DNA from: Pseudomonadota bacterium
GTDB lineage: Bacteria > Desulfobacterota > Anaeroferrophillalia > Anaeroferrophillales > Tharpellaceae
Direction: 5' to 3'
Length of the DNA stretch: 40,898 nt
Assembly (NCBI GenBank): GCA_011049115.1
Contig: DSCM01000117.1
Coordinates: 1 to 40,898 of the forward strand
Shown piece after piece: positions 1-8,016 of the stretch (positions are counted from its first letter, which is position 1; each line of letters starts with the position of its first letter). The position numbers were made by a program, and so were the translations under genes. The notes beneath the pieces were generated by a model. The model made no database searches, was not told the origin of the DNA, and worked only from the letters and a program-made list of their open reading frames with translations.

Positions 1-78
1 ACGATGCCGATCAGGGACTGGAGGGCGGCCCTGAACCAATTCTCAATCATATTTGAAGGCCGGTTACCGGTTTACTGA
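1..78 (+). pseudogene. IS256-family (mutator-type) transposase, C-terminal fragment cut by the window edge
   Basis: The window opens inside a plus-strand frame of 25 codons ending in TGA. The peptide includes the run RDWRAALNQFSIIFEGRL, which resembles the conserved last helix of IS256/mutator DDE transposases (pattern W..ALNQF.I.FE.R). A terminal-repeat-like sequence follows 12 bases after the stop, as expected for the right end of such an element. The rest of the gene lies outside the window, so it cannot be said whether the transposase is intact. Family assignment is by recognition of this C-terminal pattern and not by a search. Confidence 0.72.
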
Positions 79-90
79 CAACTCAAACCC

Positions 91-121
91 GGACCGTTTA
101 CACAAAATGCTTTACATGCCC
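91..121. repeat. Probable IS256-family right terminal inverted repeat
   Basis: The core GTTTACACAAAATGCTTTAC resembles the terminal repeats of mutator-type elements, which typically carry TTTACACAAAAT followed by a second TTTACA-like block. It lies just downstream of the transposase stop, the expected place. The other terminus is not in the window. Confidence 0.6.
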
Positions 122-427
122 GCTCATCCCGGAACCGTTTTGGTTTCTTGAAGCTGGCGACGCTGCCGACATGAACCCTTCCCGAGCCGTTATTTTCCCC
201 AAATAAATTAATCCAGGCGATAATTTCATTATCCTGTTCCGGTTCATTTGATATCGACATGGCCTCGAGTCTGAGGTCGCAGTGGTCACTTTCGACGAGA
301 TCCTCGGCTATGCCGTGCGCATTCCAGCTGTGGAGCTGAGGTGACGAACAATGCCACCTCGTTTTCTCGGGTCATTCTCGACCTGCTTGCCGCTTTAATG
401 ACCTCCAGGTGGTGGCGGGTTGCCGTT
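122..427. other. Unassigned stretch between the IS end and the HAMP sensor gene
   Basis: No confident gene is seen here. On the minus strand a frame stays open from a TGA near 390 to a stop at 72. Its only ATG is at 260, and it reads into the IS terminal repeat, so any gene here would have been truncated by the insertion. The peptide contains NEPEQDNEIIAWINLFGEN and is not recognised. A plus-strand frame of about 30 codons at 249-341 also looks protein-like but has no start codon. Either may be chance. Confidence 0.4.
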
Positions 428-1102
428 TTACAACTTCCGGTCATAGTTTTGAGCGCCGTGTCTGTCGAGGAGTTCGTTCAGGTTGACAAAGATCTGCCGG
501 ATGGTTTTGGTTGTGTTCTTGTCGTTGCACCTGCGCCAGACGTCGCCGTTGCGAAAGGCTCTTACCACCGCGTCGATTTCTTCGATGGGGGCGGAGAGAT
601 TTTTTCTTAAACTCCGCATGAAAATCATACCGCTGAGAAAGATGATGGTCGCCATGAAGACGATGGCCCAGGCCCCGGCGTAGCCCAGTTGCCGGGCTTT
701 GCGATCCGCCTTGATCATCGCCAGGCGGTTGATTTCACCCAGGCGCAGAATCGCCTTGACGGTTTCCTGCAATTCGTGATGTTGACCGAGAAAGGCCTTA
801 CTGAAGTTCCGCCTGATCAGGTCGATGGCCTGCGGCTCCTCATTTTCGGTGATATTGGCCTGCGCTCGGCGCAGTGCCCGCGCGAAAGTTTCATGCGGGG
901 CACTATCATGTTCGTTCACTCTGTGCAGCGACAGAGCGGCGAGCATCTCCTCGCAGGCTTGCAGCGAGACCTCGTTTTGTTCGATAATTATTTCAATCGC
1001 CGGGGCCATGCGCATGAAAATTCAGATTGAGCCATAAGCCATGAAAAGATTTAAGGCGATCAGAACCCAGGCCCCAAACCTGACTGGTTGCGCCGGCTTC
1101 AT
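428..1102 (-). pseudogene. Membrane sensor with HAMP domain, split by an in-frame TGA
   Basis: The first ATG (1102) overlaps the ktrA stop as ATGA and has a GGAGG-like site inside ktrA. It encodes 26 residues containing a hydrophobic stretch (FGAWVLIALNLFMAYGSI), then TGA at 1024-1022. The same frame then continues for 197 codons. The remainder has a roughly 90-residue helical periplasmic-type segment, a second membrane helix (AGAWAIVFMATIIFLSGMIF) and a HAMP-like linker (about NLSAPIEEIDAVVRAFRNG), and stops soon after with no kinase or methyl-accepting domain. The TGA falls in the first membrane helix, so a restart at the ATG at 1015 would lose the membrane anchor. HAMP proteins normally carry an output domain, so this may be a degraded histidine kinase. 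A sequencing error, a real nonsense mutation or recoding cannot be separated from sequence alone. Confidence 0.6.
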
Positions 1103-1761
1103 ACCCGCCCTCCGGTCAGTTTGGGAATCGCGGTTTCATTCGATACGATGATCAGGTTGTCATCGCTCTGCAGCGGGTCGTCGGGAGAGGGGCGCAGGAT
1201 CCTGGCCGGCGCTCCTCTCCTGATCCCGACCACCATGACCCCAAAACGTTTCGGCAGGGCGAGTTCAATCAAGGTTTTGCCGATCATTGATGGCTGGACG
1301 CGAATTTCGGTGAGATGCAGATCCTCTCCCAGGTTCGTATCGACGACGATATCCCGGTAGAGCAGACGATTGGCGAAACGTCTGCCAAATTCTTGTTCCG
1401 GATCAATAACCTGATGTGCCCCGACCAGGTGTAAAATGCGCTGATGCATTTTGTCGTTGGCTCTGGCGATAACGAACGGGGCTCCCATCTGGCGCAGTAA
1501 GGCGGTGCAGATGATGGATGACTCCTTTGAATCATCACCGATGGCGCAGACTGCGGAATCTCTTTTCCGGGGTTCAAGTTTGGCCAGCTCCGTTTCATCC
1601 GTGGCGTCGATAACCACGGCTTCGGTGACAAAGTTGGAAGCTTCTTCAACCAGATTTTTTCTTTTATCGACGGCCAGGACCTCGGCTCCCTTCGCCGACA
1701 GGGTCTGAGCCAGGGACATGCCGAAATGGCCGAGTCCGATAATCAGGATTTGCTGAGACAT
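1099..1761 (-). CDS. ktrA: Potassium uptake regulatory subunit, KtrA/TrkA type (RCK domains)
   Basis: A 220-residue cytosolic gating subunit of a Ktr/Trk potassium transporter. The N-terminal RCK domain has a Rossmann fold with the nucleotide-binding glycine motif GLGHFG at residues 9-14 and the ribose-binding acidic residue D32 at the end of strand 2. The C-terminal RCK_C subdomain spans about residues 135-218. The length fits the single-RCK KtrA type and not the two-repeat enteric TrkA (about 458 residues). It lies 14 bases after ktrB with GAGGA as ribosome binding site, so the two are an operon and the membrane partner is the product of the upstream gene. In this family ATP or ADP (and in some species c-di-AMP) binding to the RCK ring opens or closes the channel; which ligand acts here is not visible. 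Confidence 0.9.
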   Translation of the reverse strand: MSQQILIIGLGHFGMSLAQTLSAKGAEVLAVDKRKNLVEEASNFVTEAVVIDATDETELAKLEPRKRDSAVCAIGDDSKESSIICTALLRQMGAPFVIARANDKMHQRILHLVGAHQVIDPEQEFGRRFANRLLYRDIVVDTNLGEDLHLTEIRVQPSMIGKTLIELALPKRFGVMVVGIRRGAPARILRPSPDDPLQSDDNLIIVSNETAIPKLTGGRV

Positions 1762-1775
1762 GTTATCTGATCCTC

Positions 1776-3790
1776 TCAGGTGATGGAAATGTTTTCAACT
1801 GGGTACATGGCTTCGGAGGTAGTCTGTTCCTCGCTCAAGAGCATGAAGAGGGTCAGAGGCCCGATCCGGCCGACAAACATGGCGATAATGATGATGGTTT
1901 TTCCGATTTCATCCAGAAACGCGGTCGCGCCGGTGGAAAGCCCCACCGTGGCCATGGCCGAGGTCGCTTCAAAAATCAGGTTGCGGGCGGATAACGGTTG
2001 GGTTGATTCGAGCATCAAGACAATGACCAGCCAGATGACTATTCCCGAAACCGCAATCGTTATCGCGTGATAGATCGTAGCGGGGTGAAGACGCCGATTT
2101 TGGATTATAATCTGGCCGCGATTGGTGATGTTGGCCCAGAAGGTCATGGCCAGGATTCCCAGCGTCGTGGTTTTGATACCGCCGGCGGTGCCGCCGGGAC
2201 TGCCCCCGATAAACATGAAAACGAGCATGATCAGAAAGGTCGGATTCGCCGGATTTCCCATCTTCACCGAATTGAATCCTGCGGTTCGCAGGGTTGCCGA
2301 TTGAAACCAGGCATTCAGTAATTTTTTTCCAAAGGACATTTTGGTCAGAAAACCATTCCATTCGCAAACCATGATCAGGAAGGTTCCCGCCAGCAGCAGA
2401 ATCGCGGTCGTGATCAAGGCGATGCGAGATGAAATCGGAATGGGTTTGCCGGTTAACCATTTCGGGATCATCAGGCTGGTCGCCGGCGCCAGGCCACCGG
2501 CAATAATCAGGCTCGAGATGATAAACAGGAGTAACGGATTTTCCTGATAAGCGATTAAACTGTCACTTTGCAGGGCAAAACCGGCGTTACAGAAAGCCGA
2601 TACCGCAGTGAATATTCCCCGCCACAAAGCCTGAGCCGCCGAGTCTCCGGTGGAGTAAAACAGAGCCGCCAGCAGCACGGAGCCGAGGGTTTCCGCGACC
2701 AAGGTAAATTTAAGAATAATTGCCAGGGAATTAAACAGATCTTTGTGGGCGGTATCCGTCATGGTTGTCAGCAGACGTTCCTGCCGGAGGCTGAGACGGC
2801 GTCCCATGGCCTGTAAACCGACCGTGGCGATGGTCATGATTCCCAAACCGCCCAGTTGAATGAGCAGCAGAATGGAAAACTGTCCGAAAACTGTAAAGTC
2901 CCGTGGGGTGTCCAGAACGATAAGGCCGGTTACGCAAACCGCGCTTACCGAGGTGAAGGCGGCATCGATCAGATCGATGCCGCCTTTTTCGGTGGCGCCC
3001 GGCAGAGCTAGCAGTCCCGTGCCGCAAAGACATAACCCGGAAAAGGTGGCCAGCAGAATTCTGGCCGGATGATTGAGCAGAAAATCCCAGCGTTGTTCTT
3101 TGTGGTCGAAGACGGCGGGATTGCGCGGCAGCAGGAACAAACTGAGAAAACTGAAACCCAGAACGACGGCGGTCATGATTATCGGGGTGGAAAACCATAA
3201 CGATAGAGCGATGGCGGCAAAACCTGCGAGCGGCAGCGCAAGGTGAAGCCTGGCCGGTTTGGCGAGCGCCCAGTGCAGATAGAGCACTTGAGCGATCAGT
3301 GCTGAGGTCGCAAGTCCATAAATGGTAAGGTCCGCGGCAAAGATTTCTGTGATGAGGGCAAAAAGGACTATCAGAGGTATGGTGGCGGCGGCCCACCAGG
3401 CCAGGCCCTTTGGCGGCAGCGTTCGAAATGATCGCTTCTCGGCTGGTGGCGGCTTTTTTCGCCGAAGGCCGGCAGGGTAAAGAGAATGTAAACCAAAATA
3501 ACGGAAGCGGTTAAGGCGGCAAAAGGGTTGTTTGCCAGATAGGGCAGGGCGGCCGCATAGCCTCCGAGGGCCGCGCCGCCGCCCAGAATTTTCCCCGGCA
3601 GGGGCCGTCGGAACAAGGTCAGACCCGACAGCAGGCAGGCCACCGCGGCCAGGACCGCGAGGCCGGAGCGCCAGTATTCCGGGAACATGGTCGAATCTTT
3701 CTCCAGGAGGGGGAAAAACAGCGGCAAGGGCGACAGGACCATTAAGGCGCCCTCGATGCCGATTCGCGACATGTATGCCCGGCGCCGCAT
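1776..3790 (-). CDS. ktrB: Potassium uptake membrane subunit, KtrB/TrkH family, interrupted by a frameshift
   Basis: This is the ion-translocating subunit of the KtrAB system, with four repeated membrane-pore-membrane units. The four filter loops are visible: VSAVCVTGL, VSAFCNAGF, SATLRTAGF and SAMATVGLST, each with the key glycine. The reading frame is broken. Residues from the start (MRRRAYMSRIG, or ATG at 3772) through TLPAFGE lie in one frame, and RKKPPPAEKRSF onward in another. The switch falls at a run of six A on the coding strand near 3450-3460; a seventh A would restore one frame of about 671 residues. The break is in a poorly conserved N-terminal extension of about 150 residues with several hydrophobic helices. 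The TrkH core is intact and could be translated from an internal start. A reading that begins at 3851 in the second frame gives a non-membrane-like N-terminus and is probably an artefact. Confidence 0.85.
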
Positions 3791-4267
3791 TATTTGTTTC
3801 CGGGCTGTCGGCTGGGGAAGTCTGATTGAAGAGGGCGCATAAGGGGCACACCTTGGATTTGTGCGGTTTTCATAGGTGTCAGAGTAAGCCGGTTGGGTTG
3901 AAAAAGTCAAGATTTTTCATGCCTTTTACCTTTTCATTGCCGGCCCTGAATCGTTTCAGTGTAACTTCCAGGTAATCCAACTTAAAAGCTGGTTGTTTTC
4001 CCATGCGTGGCCGCGATAGCGGTCTGAGACGCTGTTCAGCCCACCCGGATATTCCGGGGAAACGATCCCGATTTCTTTCGGAAACCAGGCCTTGTCCCCC
4101 GGATATTCTGATCTGCGCGGTTTTCTGTGGAAAATAAAAAATCAGCTTCGATAGACAAGGGTAGAGGTTTGCAAGCGTGGCTCCGCGACTCTTTTTATGC
4201 GGCGGCGGGCTGCTCTGGAAAGGTCGAAGGAGAGGGCGGGTTCATGTAAAAGTATGGGAGGTCCGTC
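3791..4267. other. Divergent spacer between ktrB and a small secreted-protein gene
   Basis: There is no convincing gene in these 477 bases. The spacer must carry the start signals for ktrB (minus) and the small secreted protein (plus), but no strong -35/-10 pair stands out. An 11-base direct repeat, CCCGGATATTC, occurs twice about 57 bases apart near 4043 and 4100. Its meaning is unknown. Confidence 0.5.
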
Positions 4268-4600
4268 ATGAAGAAATTGAGAGTATTGTCGTTGTTTGCC
4301 GTCCTGCTGGTAGTGGCTCTGACCTTGGCGAGTGCCGGTCCGGTCGAGGCCGGAAGTTACTGCAACCCGAAAACAGCCCCGGCCTACAGCCGGCATCAGC
4401 TGGCCCGCCAGGTTCATGATCGGCAGACGGTCAGTTGCCGGCATCAGGATCACCGGGATGATCGGGTTTGCCGGATTCCCAGGCCTTATGTGAAAACCTG
4501 TCGACCGCCGGTCAAGGTTTCCCGACATCATGACCGTTATCTGTATCCGGTTCTGGTTGGTGCGGCGGCCGGGGCTCTGGTTTACGGTCTGACCCGCTGA
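4268..4600 (+). CDS. Small secreted basic protein, unknown function
   Basis: A 110-residue protein with a classical signal peptide: KKLR, then a hydrophobic core (VLSLFAVLLVVALTLASAG) and a likely cleavage site VEA|GS after residue 28. The mature part is rich in His, Arg and Tyr with a few cysteines. It ends in a short hydrophobic glycine/alanine segment (YPVLVGAAAGALVYGL), which resembles the small glycine-zipper segment of envelope proteins. A good ribosome binding site (GGGAGG) precedes the ATG. The last 19 bases overlap the 3' end of tex, which runs the other way. I do not recognise the family. Export to the periplasm or envelope is a fair inference; the role is unknown. A minus-strand frame opposite it (4142-4531) lacks such features and was set aside. 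Confidence 0.75.
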   Translation: MKKLRVLSLFAVLLVVALTLASAGPVEAGSYCNPKTAPAYSRHQLARQVHDRQTVSCRHQDHRDDRVCRIPRPYVKTCRPPVKVSRHHDRYLYPVLVGAAAGALVYGLTR

Positions 4601-6723
4601 ACCGGGGGCTGTTTTTTCAGGGAAAGGGAAATCCTTTTGCGGAAAAGATCGACCTCCAGGACGGTTACTTCGACCAGGTCTCTGACGGCAACCACTTCGC
4701 CGGGATCACGTATAAAACGATCCGCCAGCTGACTGATGTGGATCAAACCGTCCTGATGCACCCCGACATCGACAAAGGCCCCAAAGGCGGTGACGTTGGT
4801 GATGACCCCCGGCAGCTTCAGGCCGGGGGTCAGGTCGTTGATGGTATGCACGTTTTCGGCGAAGCTGAAACTTTGCAGGGACTCTCTGGGGTCGCGTCCG
4901 GGCGTGGCCAGTTCCCGCAGGATGTCATGCAGGGTGGGCAGGCCGATCTCCTTTGAAAGATAGCGGTCAGGATTGATACGGGCGATGGCCGCCGGGTCGT
5001 GCATGAGTTGTCGCACGCCGAGACCCAGATCGGCCGCCATTTTTTCCACCACCGGGTAGGCTTCGGGATGAATGCCGCTGTTGTCCAGAGGGTTGAGCGC
5101 GCCTCTGATTCTGAGAAAGCCGGCCGCCAGTTCAAATGCCCTGGGGCCCAGTCGAGGAACCTTTTTCAGCTCCCGGCGCGAAGATAACGGGCCCTGCTGC
5201 TCGCGCCAGGCGACCAGATTCGCGGCCAGGGTCGGGTTGAGACCGGAAACCCGGGCGAGAAGTTCGGCGCTGGCCGTGTTGAGCTCGACGCCGACCTGGT
5301 TGACACAGGAAACCACCACGTCATCGAGGGCTTTTTGCAGGGCTTTTTGGTCGACATCGTGCTGATACTGGCCGACGCCGATTGATTGCGGGTCGAGTTT
5401 GACCAGTTCCGCCAGCGGATCAATCAACCGGCGGCCAATGGAAACGGCTCCGCGGACGGTCAGATCGTGGTCGGGAAATTCCCGGCGGGCGCATTCCGAG
5501 GCCGAGTAGATCGAGGCCCCGCTTTCATCTACCATGACTATGACGGGATTTTCCTCAAACTTGAGATTCCTGACAAAGGTCTCGGTTTCCCGACCGGCGG
5601 TGCCGTTGCCGATCGCCAGCGCTTCAATCTGATACTTTTTGACCAGTTTTTTCAAGGTGGCGGCGGCTTTATCCTCCTGATGCAAAAAAATCAGGTCATG
5701 TTGCAGCAGCTTGCCCTGCTCGTCCAGGCAGACGACCTTGCAGCCGCTGCGAAAACCCGGATCAAGGGCCAGCACCCGTTTCCGGCCGAGCGGAGGGCTA
5801 AGCAGGAGCAGGCGCAGATTCTTGGCGAAGATCGCGATCGCCGTGGTGTCGGCCCGTTTCTTCAGTTCCCCGGCGAACTCGTTTTCAAGTGAGCGCGAAA
5901 GCAGTCTTTTCCAGGCGTCTTTGATCGCACGCTCGATTTCTGCCGCCGCCGGTCCGCGGTTTTTAAGATAATTTTTTTCCATCAGGCGCAGAGCACTATC
6001 TTCATCGGGCAGAATTCTGACCTTGAGAACCCCTTCATCCCGACCGCGAAACATGGCCAGCAGACGGTGGGCGGCTACCCCCGCAGCGTTTTCCCGCCAA
6101 CTGAAATAATCCTTGAATTTACAACCGCTTTCTTCCTTCCCGGGAATGACGTCGGCCGTGATCACGGCCTGGCGCTGAAACAGGCGGCGCAATCCGGCGC
6201 GGACCTTTTCATCCTCATTGATCTGCTCGGCGATAATGTCCCGGGCTCCGGCCAGGGCCTCTTCGACCGAACCGACGTTGCCCCGGCTTCCGCTCAGGTA
6301 TTTGCGGGCTTCGTTTAGCGGGTCGGATTCTTCCCGGCGAAGCAGAAAAAGGGCCAGAGGGGCCAAGCCGTTTTCCCGGGCCGCCTGAGCCCGGGTCTTT
6401 TTTTTGGGGCGATATTTTTCATAGAGATCTTCGAGCTCGGGCTTGTCGAGGGCTTCGGTAATGCGTTTTTCCAGTTCCGGGTTGAGAAGGTCGCGCTCGC
6501 GTAAAGATTTGAGTATTCCCTGTTTTCGCTCACTGAGTTCGGTCAGGGCGGCGAGCCGGTTTCGAATCGCGGCGAGCTCGACTTCGTCAAGAGAATCCGT
6601 TATCTCTTTGCGGTAGCGGGCGATAAAGGGGATGGTGGCGCCCGCGTCCAGGAGTTGCATGGCGGCGGCGACGCGCTTTGGGGCCAGACCGGTTTCCCGG
6701 CTGATAATCATGATAGGTTCCAT
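4582..6723 (-). CDS. tex: Tex family RNA-binding transcription accessory protein
   Basis: A protein of about 713 residues with the full Tex layout. It has an N-terminal helix-turn-helix-like segment (ISRETGLAPKRVAAAMQLL), the TIPFIARYRKE motif, a YqgF/RNase H-like central domain (VLALDPGFRSGCKVVCLD), helix-hairpin-helix repeats (LNTASAELLARVSGLNPTLA) and a C-terminal S1 RNA-binding domain (GVITNVTAFGAFVDVGVHQDGLIHIS). Tex proteins bind nucleic acid and act with RNA polymerase; the exact role is not settled in most bacteria. The start is placed at ATG 6723, since the 12 residues before it in the open frame do not look like family sequence. ATG 6711 (MIISRETG) is an equal alternative. It overlaps the secreted-protein gene tail to tail. 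The upstream region is rich in inverted repeats. Confidence 0.95.
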   Translation of the reverse strand: MEPIMIISRETGLAPKRVAAAMQLLDAGATIPFIARYRKEITDSLDEVELAAIRNRLAALTELSERKQGILKSLRERDLLNPELEKRITEALDKPELEDLYEKYRPKKKTRAQAARENGLAPLALFLLRREESDPLNEARKYLSGSRGNVGSVEEALAGARDIIAEQINEDEKVRAGLRRLFQRQAVITADVIPGKEESGCKFKDYFSWRENAAGVAAHRLLAMFRGRDEGVLKVRILPDEDSALRLMEKNYLKNRGPAAAEIERAIKDAWKRLLSRSLENEFAGELKKRADTTAIAIFAKNLRLLLLSPPLGRKRVLALDPGFRSGCKVVCLDEQGKLLQHDLIFLHQEDKAAATLKKLVKKYQIEALAIGNGTAGRETETFVRNLKFEENPVIVMVDESGASIYSASECARREFPDHDLTVRGAVSIGRRLIDPLAELVKLDPQSIGVGQYQHDVDQKALQKALDDVVVSCVNQVGVELNTASAELLARVSGLNPTLAANLVAWREQQGPLSSRRELKKVPRLGPRAFELAAGFLRIRGALNPLDNSGIHPEAYPVVEKMAADLGLGVRQLMHDPAAIARINPDRYLSKEIGLPTLHDILRELATPGRDPRESLQSFSFAENVHTINDLTPGLKLPGVITNVTAFGAFVDVGVHQDGLIHISQLADRFIRDPGEVVAVRDLVEVTVLEVDLFRKRISLSLKKQPPVQRVRP

Positions 6724-6828
6724 GCCGCTACTCTTAAACAAGCTGGTTGCAAAAGTCAAATCTTTGTCAGGGCGGCTTGCCGGTATCGGGTGAGGATTTT
6801 CCCCGCTCCATGATTTTCCTTACAGATT

Positions 6829-6876
6829 ATTTTCTTGTTTGTTCAACAATTTTTTCAACCATAAAAACAAGAAAAT
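6829..6876. repeat. 12-base perfect inverted repeat, AT-rich
   Basis: The arms ATTTTCTTGTTT (6829-6840) and AAACAAGAAAAT (6865-6876) are perfect reverse complements, separated by 24 bases. They lie about 110 bases upstream of the tex start. The pair could be an operator, a cruciform or an RNA hairpin. The protein or process that reads it is unknown. Confidence 0.75.
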
Positions 6877-6923
6877 GTTCTGATAAGAGTACTTGTTTGC
6901 AAGCCGTGAGGGACCATTTGGGT

Positions 6924-6942
6924 TGCGGGGCTTGTTCCCGCA
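6924..6942. repeat. Short hairpin TGCGGG/CCCGCA
   Basis: Six perfect base pairs enclose a 7-base loop (GCTTGTT). No T-run follows on the plus strand (TTAGGTTT only), so it is a weak terminator at best. It is listed because it sits among other inverted repeats in this spacer. Confidence 0.45.
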
Positions 6943-7003
6943 TTAGGTTTAACCTTGTAGTTTAGGGGGGGATCTTTTGCTTGCCCGGCAAGGGTTGGAG
7001 CTG

Positions 7004-7015
7004 TTATAGCTATAA
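7004..7015. repeat. 12-base perfect palindrome TTATAGCTATAA
   Basis: The sequence is its own reverse complement and is framed by two AGCT tetramers (6999-7002 and 7015-7018). It is 225 bases upstream of the M48 protease start. Its size and symmetry fit a dimeric repressor site, but this is inference only. Confidence 0.5.
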
Positions 7016-7239
7016 GCTGGCGCGGGTCTCTGGTTTAACCGGCCGGCTGAATCCGGCGTATCGGCCTGATGGGGCGCGGTGCGCCGCCGGCTAATGTTGA
7101 GCGCTTGGCGCAAGCTTTAAGTGAGCTGCTGCAGTCCAGTTTTTGGGCTGAAAAAACCGGAAACTATCCAGTGGCTCGCTAAAGAAGCAAAACTGCGGCA
7201 AAGGCGAAAAGCACAGGGGAAAATTATCGGAGGATGAAG

Positions 7240-8016
7240 ATGAAAAAAAGTAAAACAGGTATCGTGGTTGGGCTTTTGTTTTTTATGGTGATGGCTGGGC
7301 CGCTTTGGGCACTGGACATGGGCAAACTGACTTCCGCCGGGCAGAAGGGCCTGGCGGCGGCGATGCTGAGCGATGCCGAGATGGTGGCCATGGCGGCGCA
7401 GGGCATTGCCGAGATGGATGCCCAAAACCAAATCGCGGCGGCGGACAGTCCTCACACCAGACGGCTTGCCGCATTGACCTCGGTTTTTAAAGAGGTCAAT
7501 GGTCGGCCTTTGCATTTTAAGGTCTATGAAAAGGAAGAAATCAACGCCTTCGCGATGCCGGACGGCAGTATCCGCATCTATAGCGGTTTGATGGAGATGA
7601 TGAACGATGGTGAATTGCTGTTCATTGTTGGGCACGAAATCGGTCATGTGGCGCGAGGGCATGCAAAAAAACGTTTTCAGGTTGTCTACGGGACCTCATC
7701 CCTGCGCGACGTGGTCGGCGGAGTCGGCGGCCGGATAGGTTCGCTGGCCGGTGGGGTGGCGGCTGATTTTCTTGAAAAGGTTGTCAACGCCCAGTTCTCG
7801 CAGGCCAACGAAAGGGAAGCTGACGATTTTGGTTTTCAGGTTCTCAGGGAGCAGGGCATGAGCGGCGCCGAGGCGGTTTCCGCTCTGGAAAAGCTGGATT
7901 CTCCGGGGGATAAAGCCGGATTTCTGGAAAACATGCTGGCTACCCATCCCGAACCCGGGGCCCGGGCTCTGCGGCTGCGGGAGAAGCTCGGATTTATTCC
8001 AGCTGCAGGCAACTGA
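7240..8016 (+). CDS. M48-family zinc metalloprotease, exported
   Basis: A protein of 258 residues with an N-terminal signal sequence (MKKSK then GIVVGLLFFMVMAGPLWA). The zinc-binding motif is H132-E-I-G-H136 and the third ligand is the glutamate at 193 within NEREADDFG, the pattern of M48 peptidases of the Oma1/LoiP/BepA type. The sequence between (FAMPDGSIRIYSGLME) is also typical. The start at 7240 is chosen because GGAGG lies six bases before it; ATG 7234 directly abuts that site. Such proteases act in the periplasm on misfolded envelope proteins. No TPR repeat follows, so it is closer to LoiP/YggG than to BepA. Its 3' end overlaps the convergent oxidoreductase gene by 23 bases. Confidence 0.9.
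   Translation: MKKSKTGIVVGLLFFMVMAGPLWALDMGKLTSAGQKGLAAAMLSDAEMVAMAAQGIAEMDAQNQIAAADSPHTRRLAALTSVFKEVNGRPLHFKVYEKEEINAFAMPDGSIRIYSGLMEMMNDGELLFIVGHEIGHVARGHAKKRFQVVYGTSSLRDVVGGVGGRIGSLAGGVAADFLEKVVNAQFSQANEREADDFGFQVLREQGMSGAEAVSALEKLDSPGDKAGFLENMLATHPEPGARALRLREKLGFIPAAGN

Larger units (their letters stand above)
1..121 (+). mobile_element. Right end of an IS256-family insertion sequence
   Basis: This combines the transposase C-terminus with the outward terminal repeat at about 91-121. The left part of the element is outside the window, so neither the partner repeat nor a target duplication can be checked. The outer boundary near 121 is an estimate from where the repeat-like sequence stops. 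Confidence 0.6.
6724..7239. other. Hairpin-rich divergent spacer between tex and the M48 protease gene
   Basis: These 516 bases have no believable gene; a 72-codon plus-strand frame at 6747-6965 lacks a ribosome binding site and family-like sequence. The stretch is dense in inverted repeats: a 12-base pair of arms (6829-6840 and 6865-6876), a hairpin TGCGGG/CCCGCA (6924-6942), a 12-base perfect palindrome (7004-7015), GGCGC/GCGCC near 7074-7086 and GCTTG/CAAGC near 7103-7115. Composition changes sharply from AT-rich (6810-6900) to GC-rich (7020-7110). A regulatory region or a small RNA gene is possible, but no start or terminator was found to define one. Confidence 0.5.

Noticed and set aside
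249-341. Plus-strand stretch reading VAVVTFDEILGYAVRIP
   Set aside because: It looks protein-like but has no start codon, is bounded by stops on both sides and is about 30 codons long; it lies opposite another unassigned frame.
1001-1024. Selenocysteine insertion at the TGA of the HAMP gene
   Set aside because: Only a short CATGCGCATG palindrome follows, with no proper SECIS loop; kept only as a question under findings.
3440-3465. Programmed -1 frameshifting or slippage in ktrB
   Set aside because: The zero-frame codons do not fit an X-XXY-YYZ slippery site, and six A is short for transcriptional slippage; an indel is simpler.
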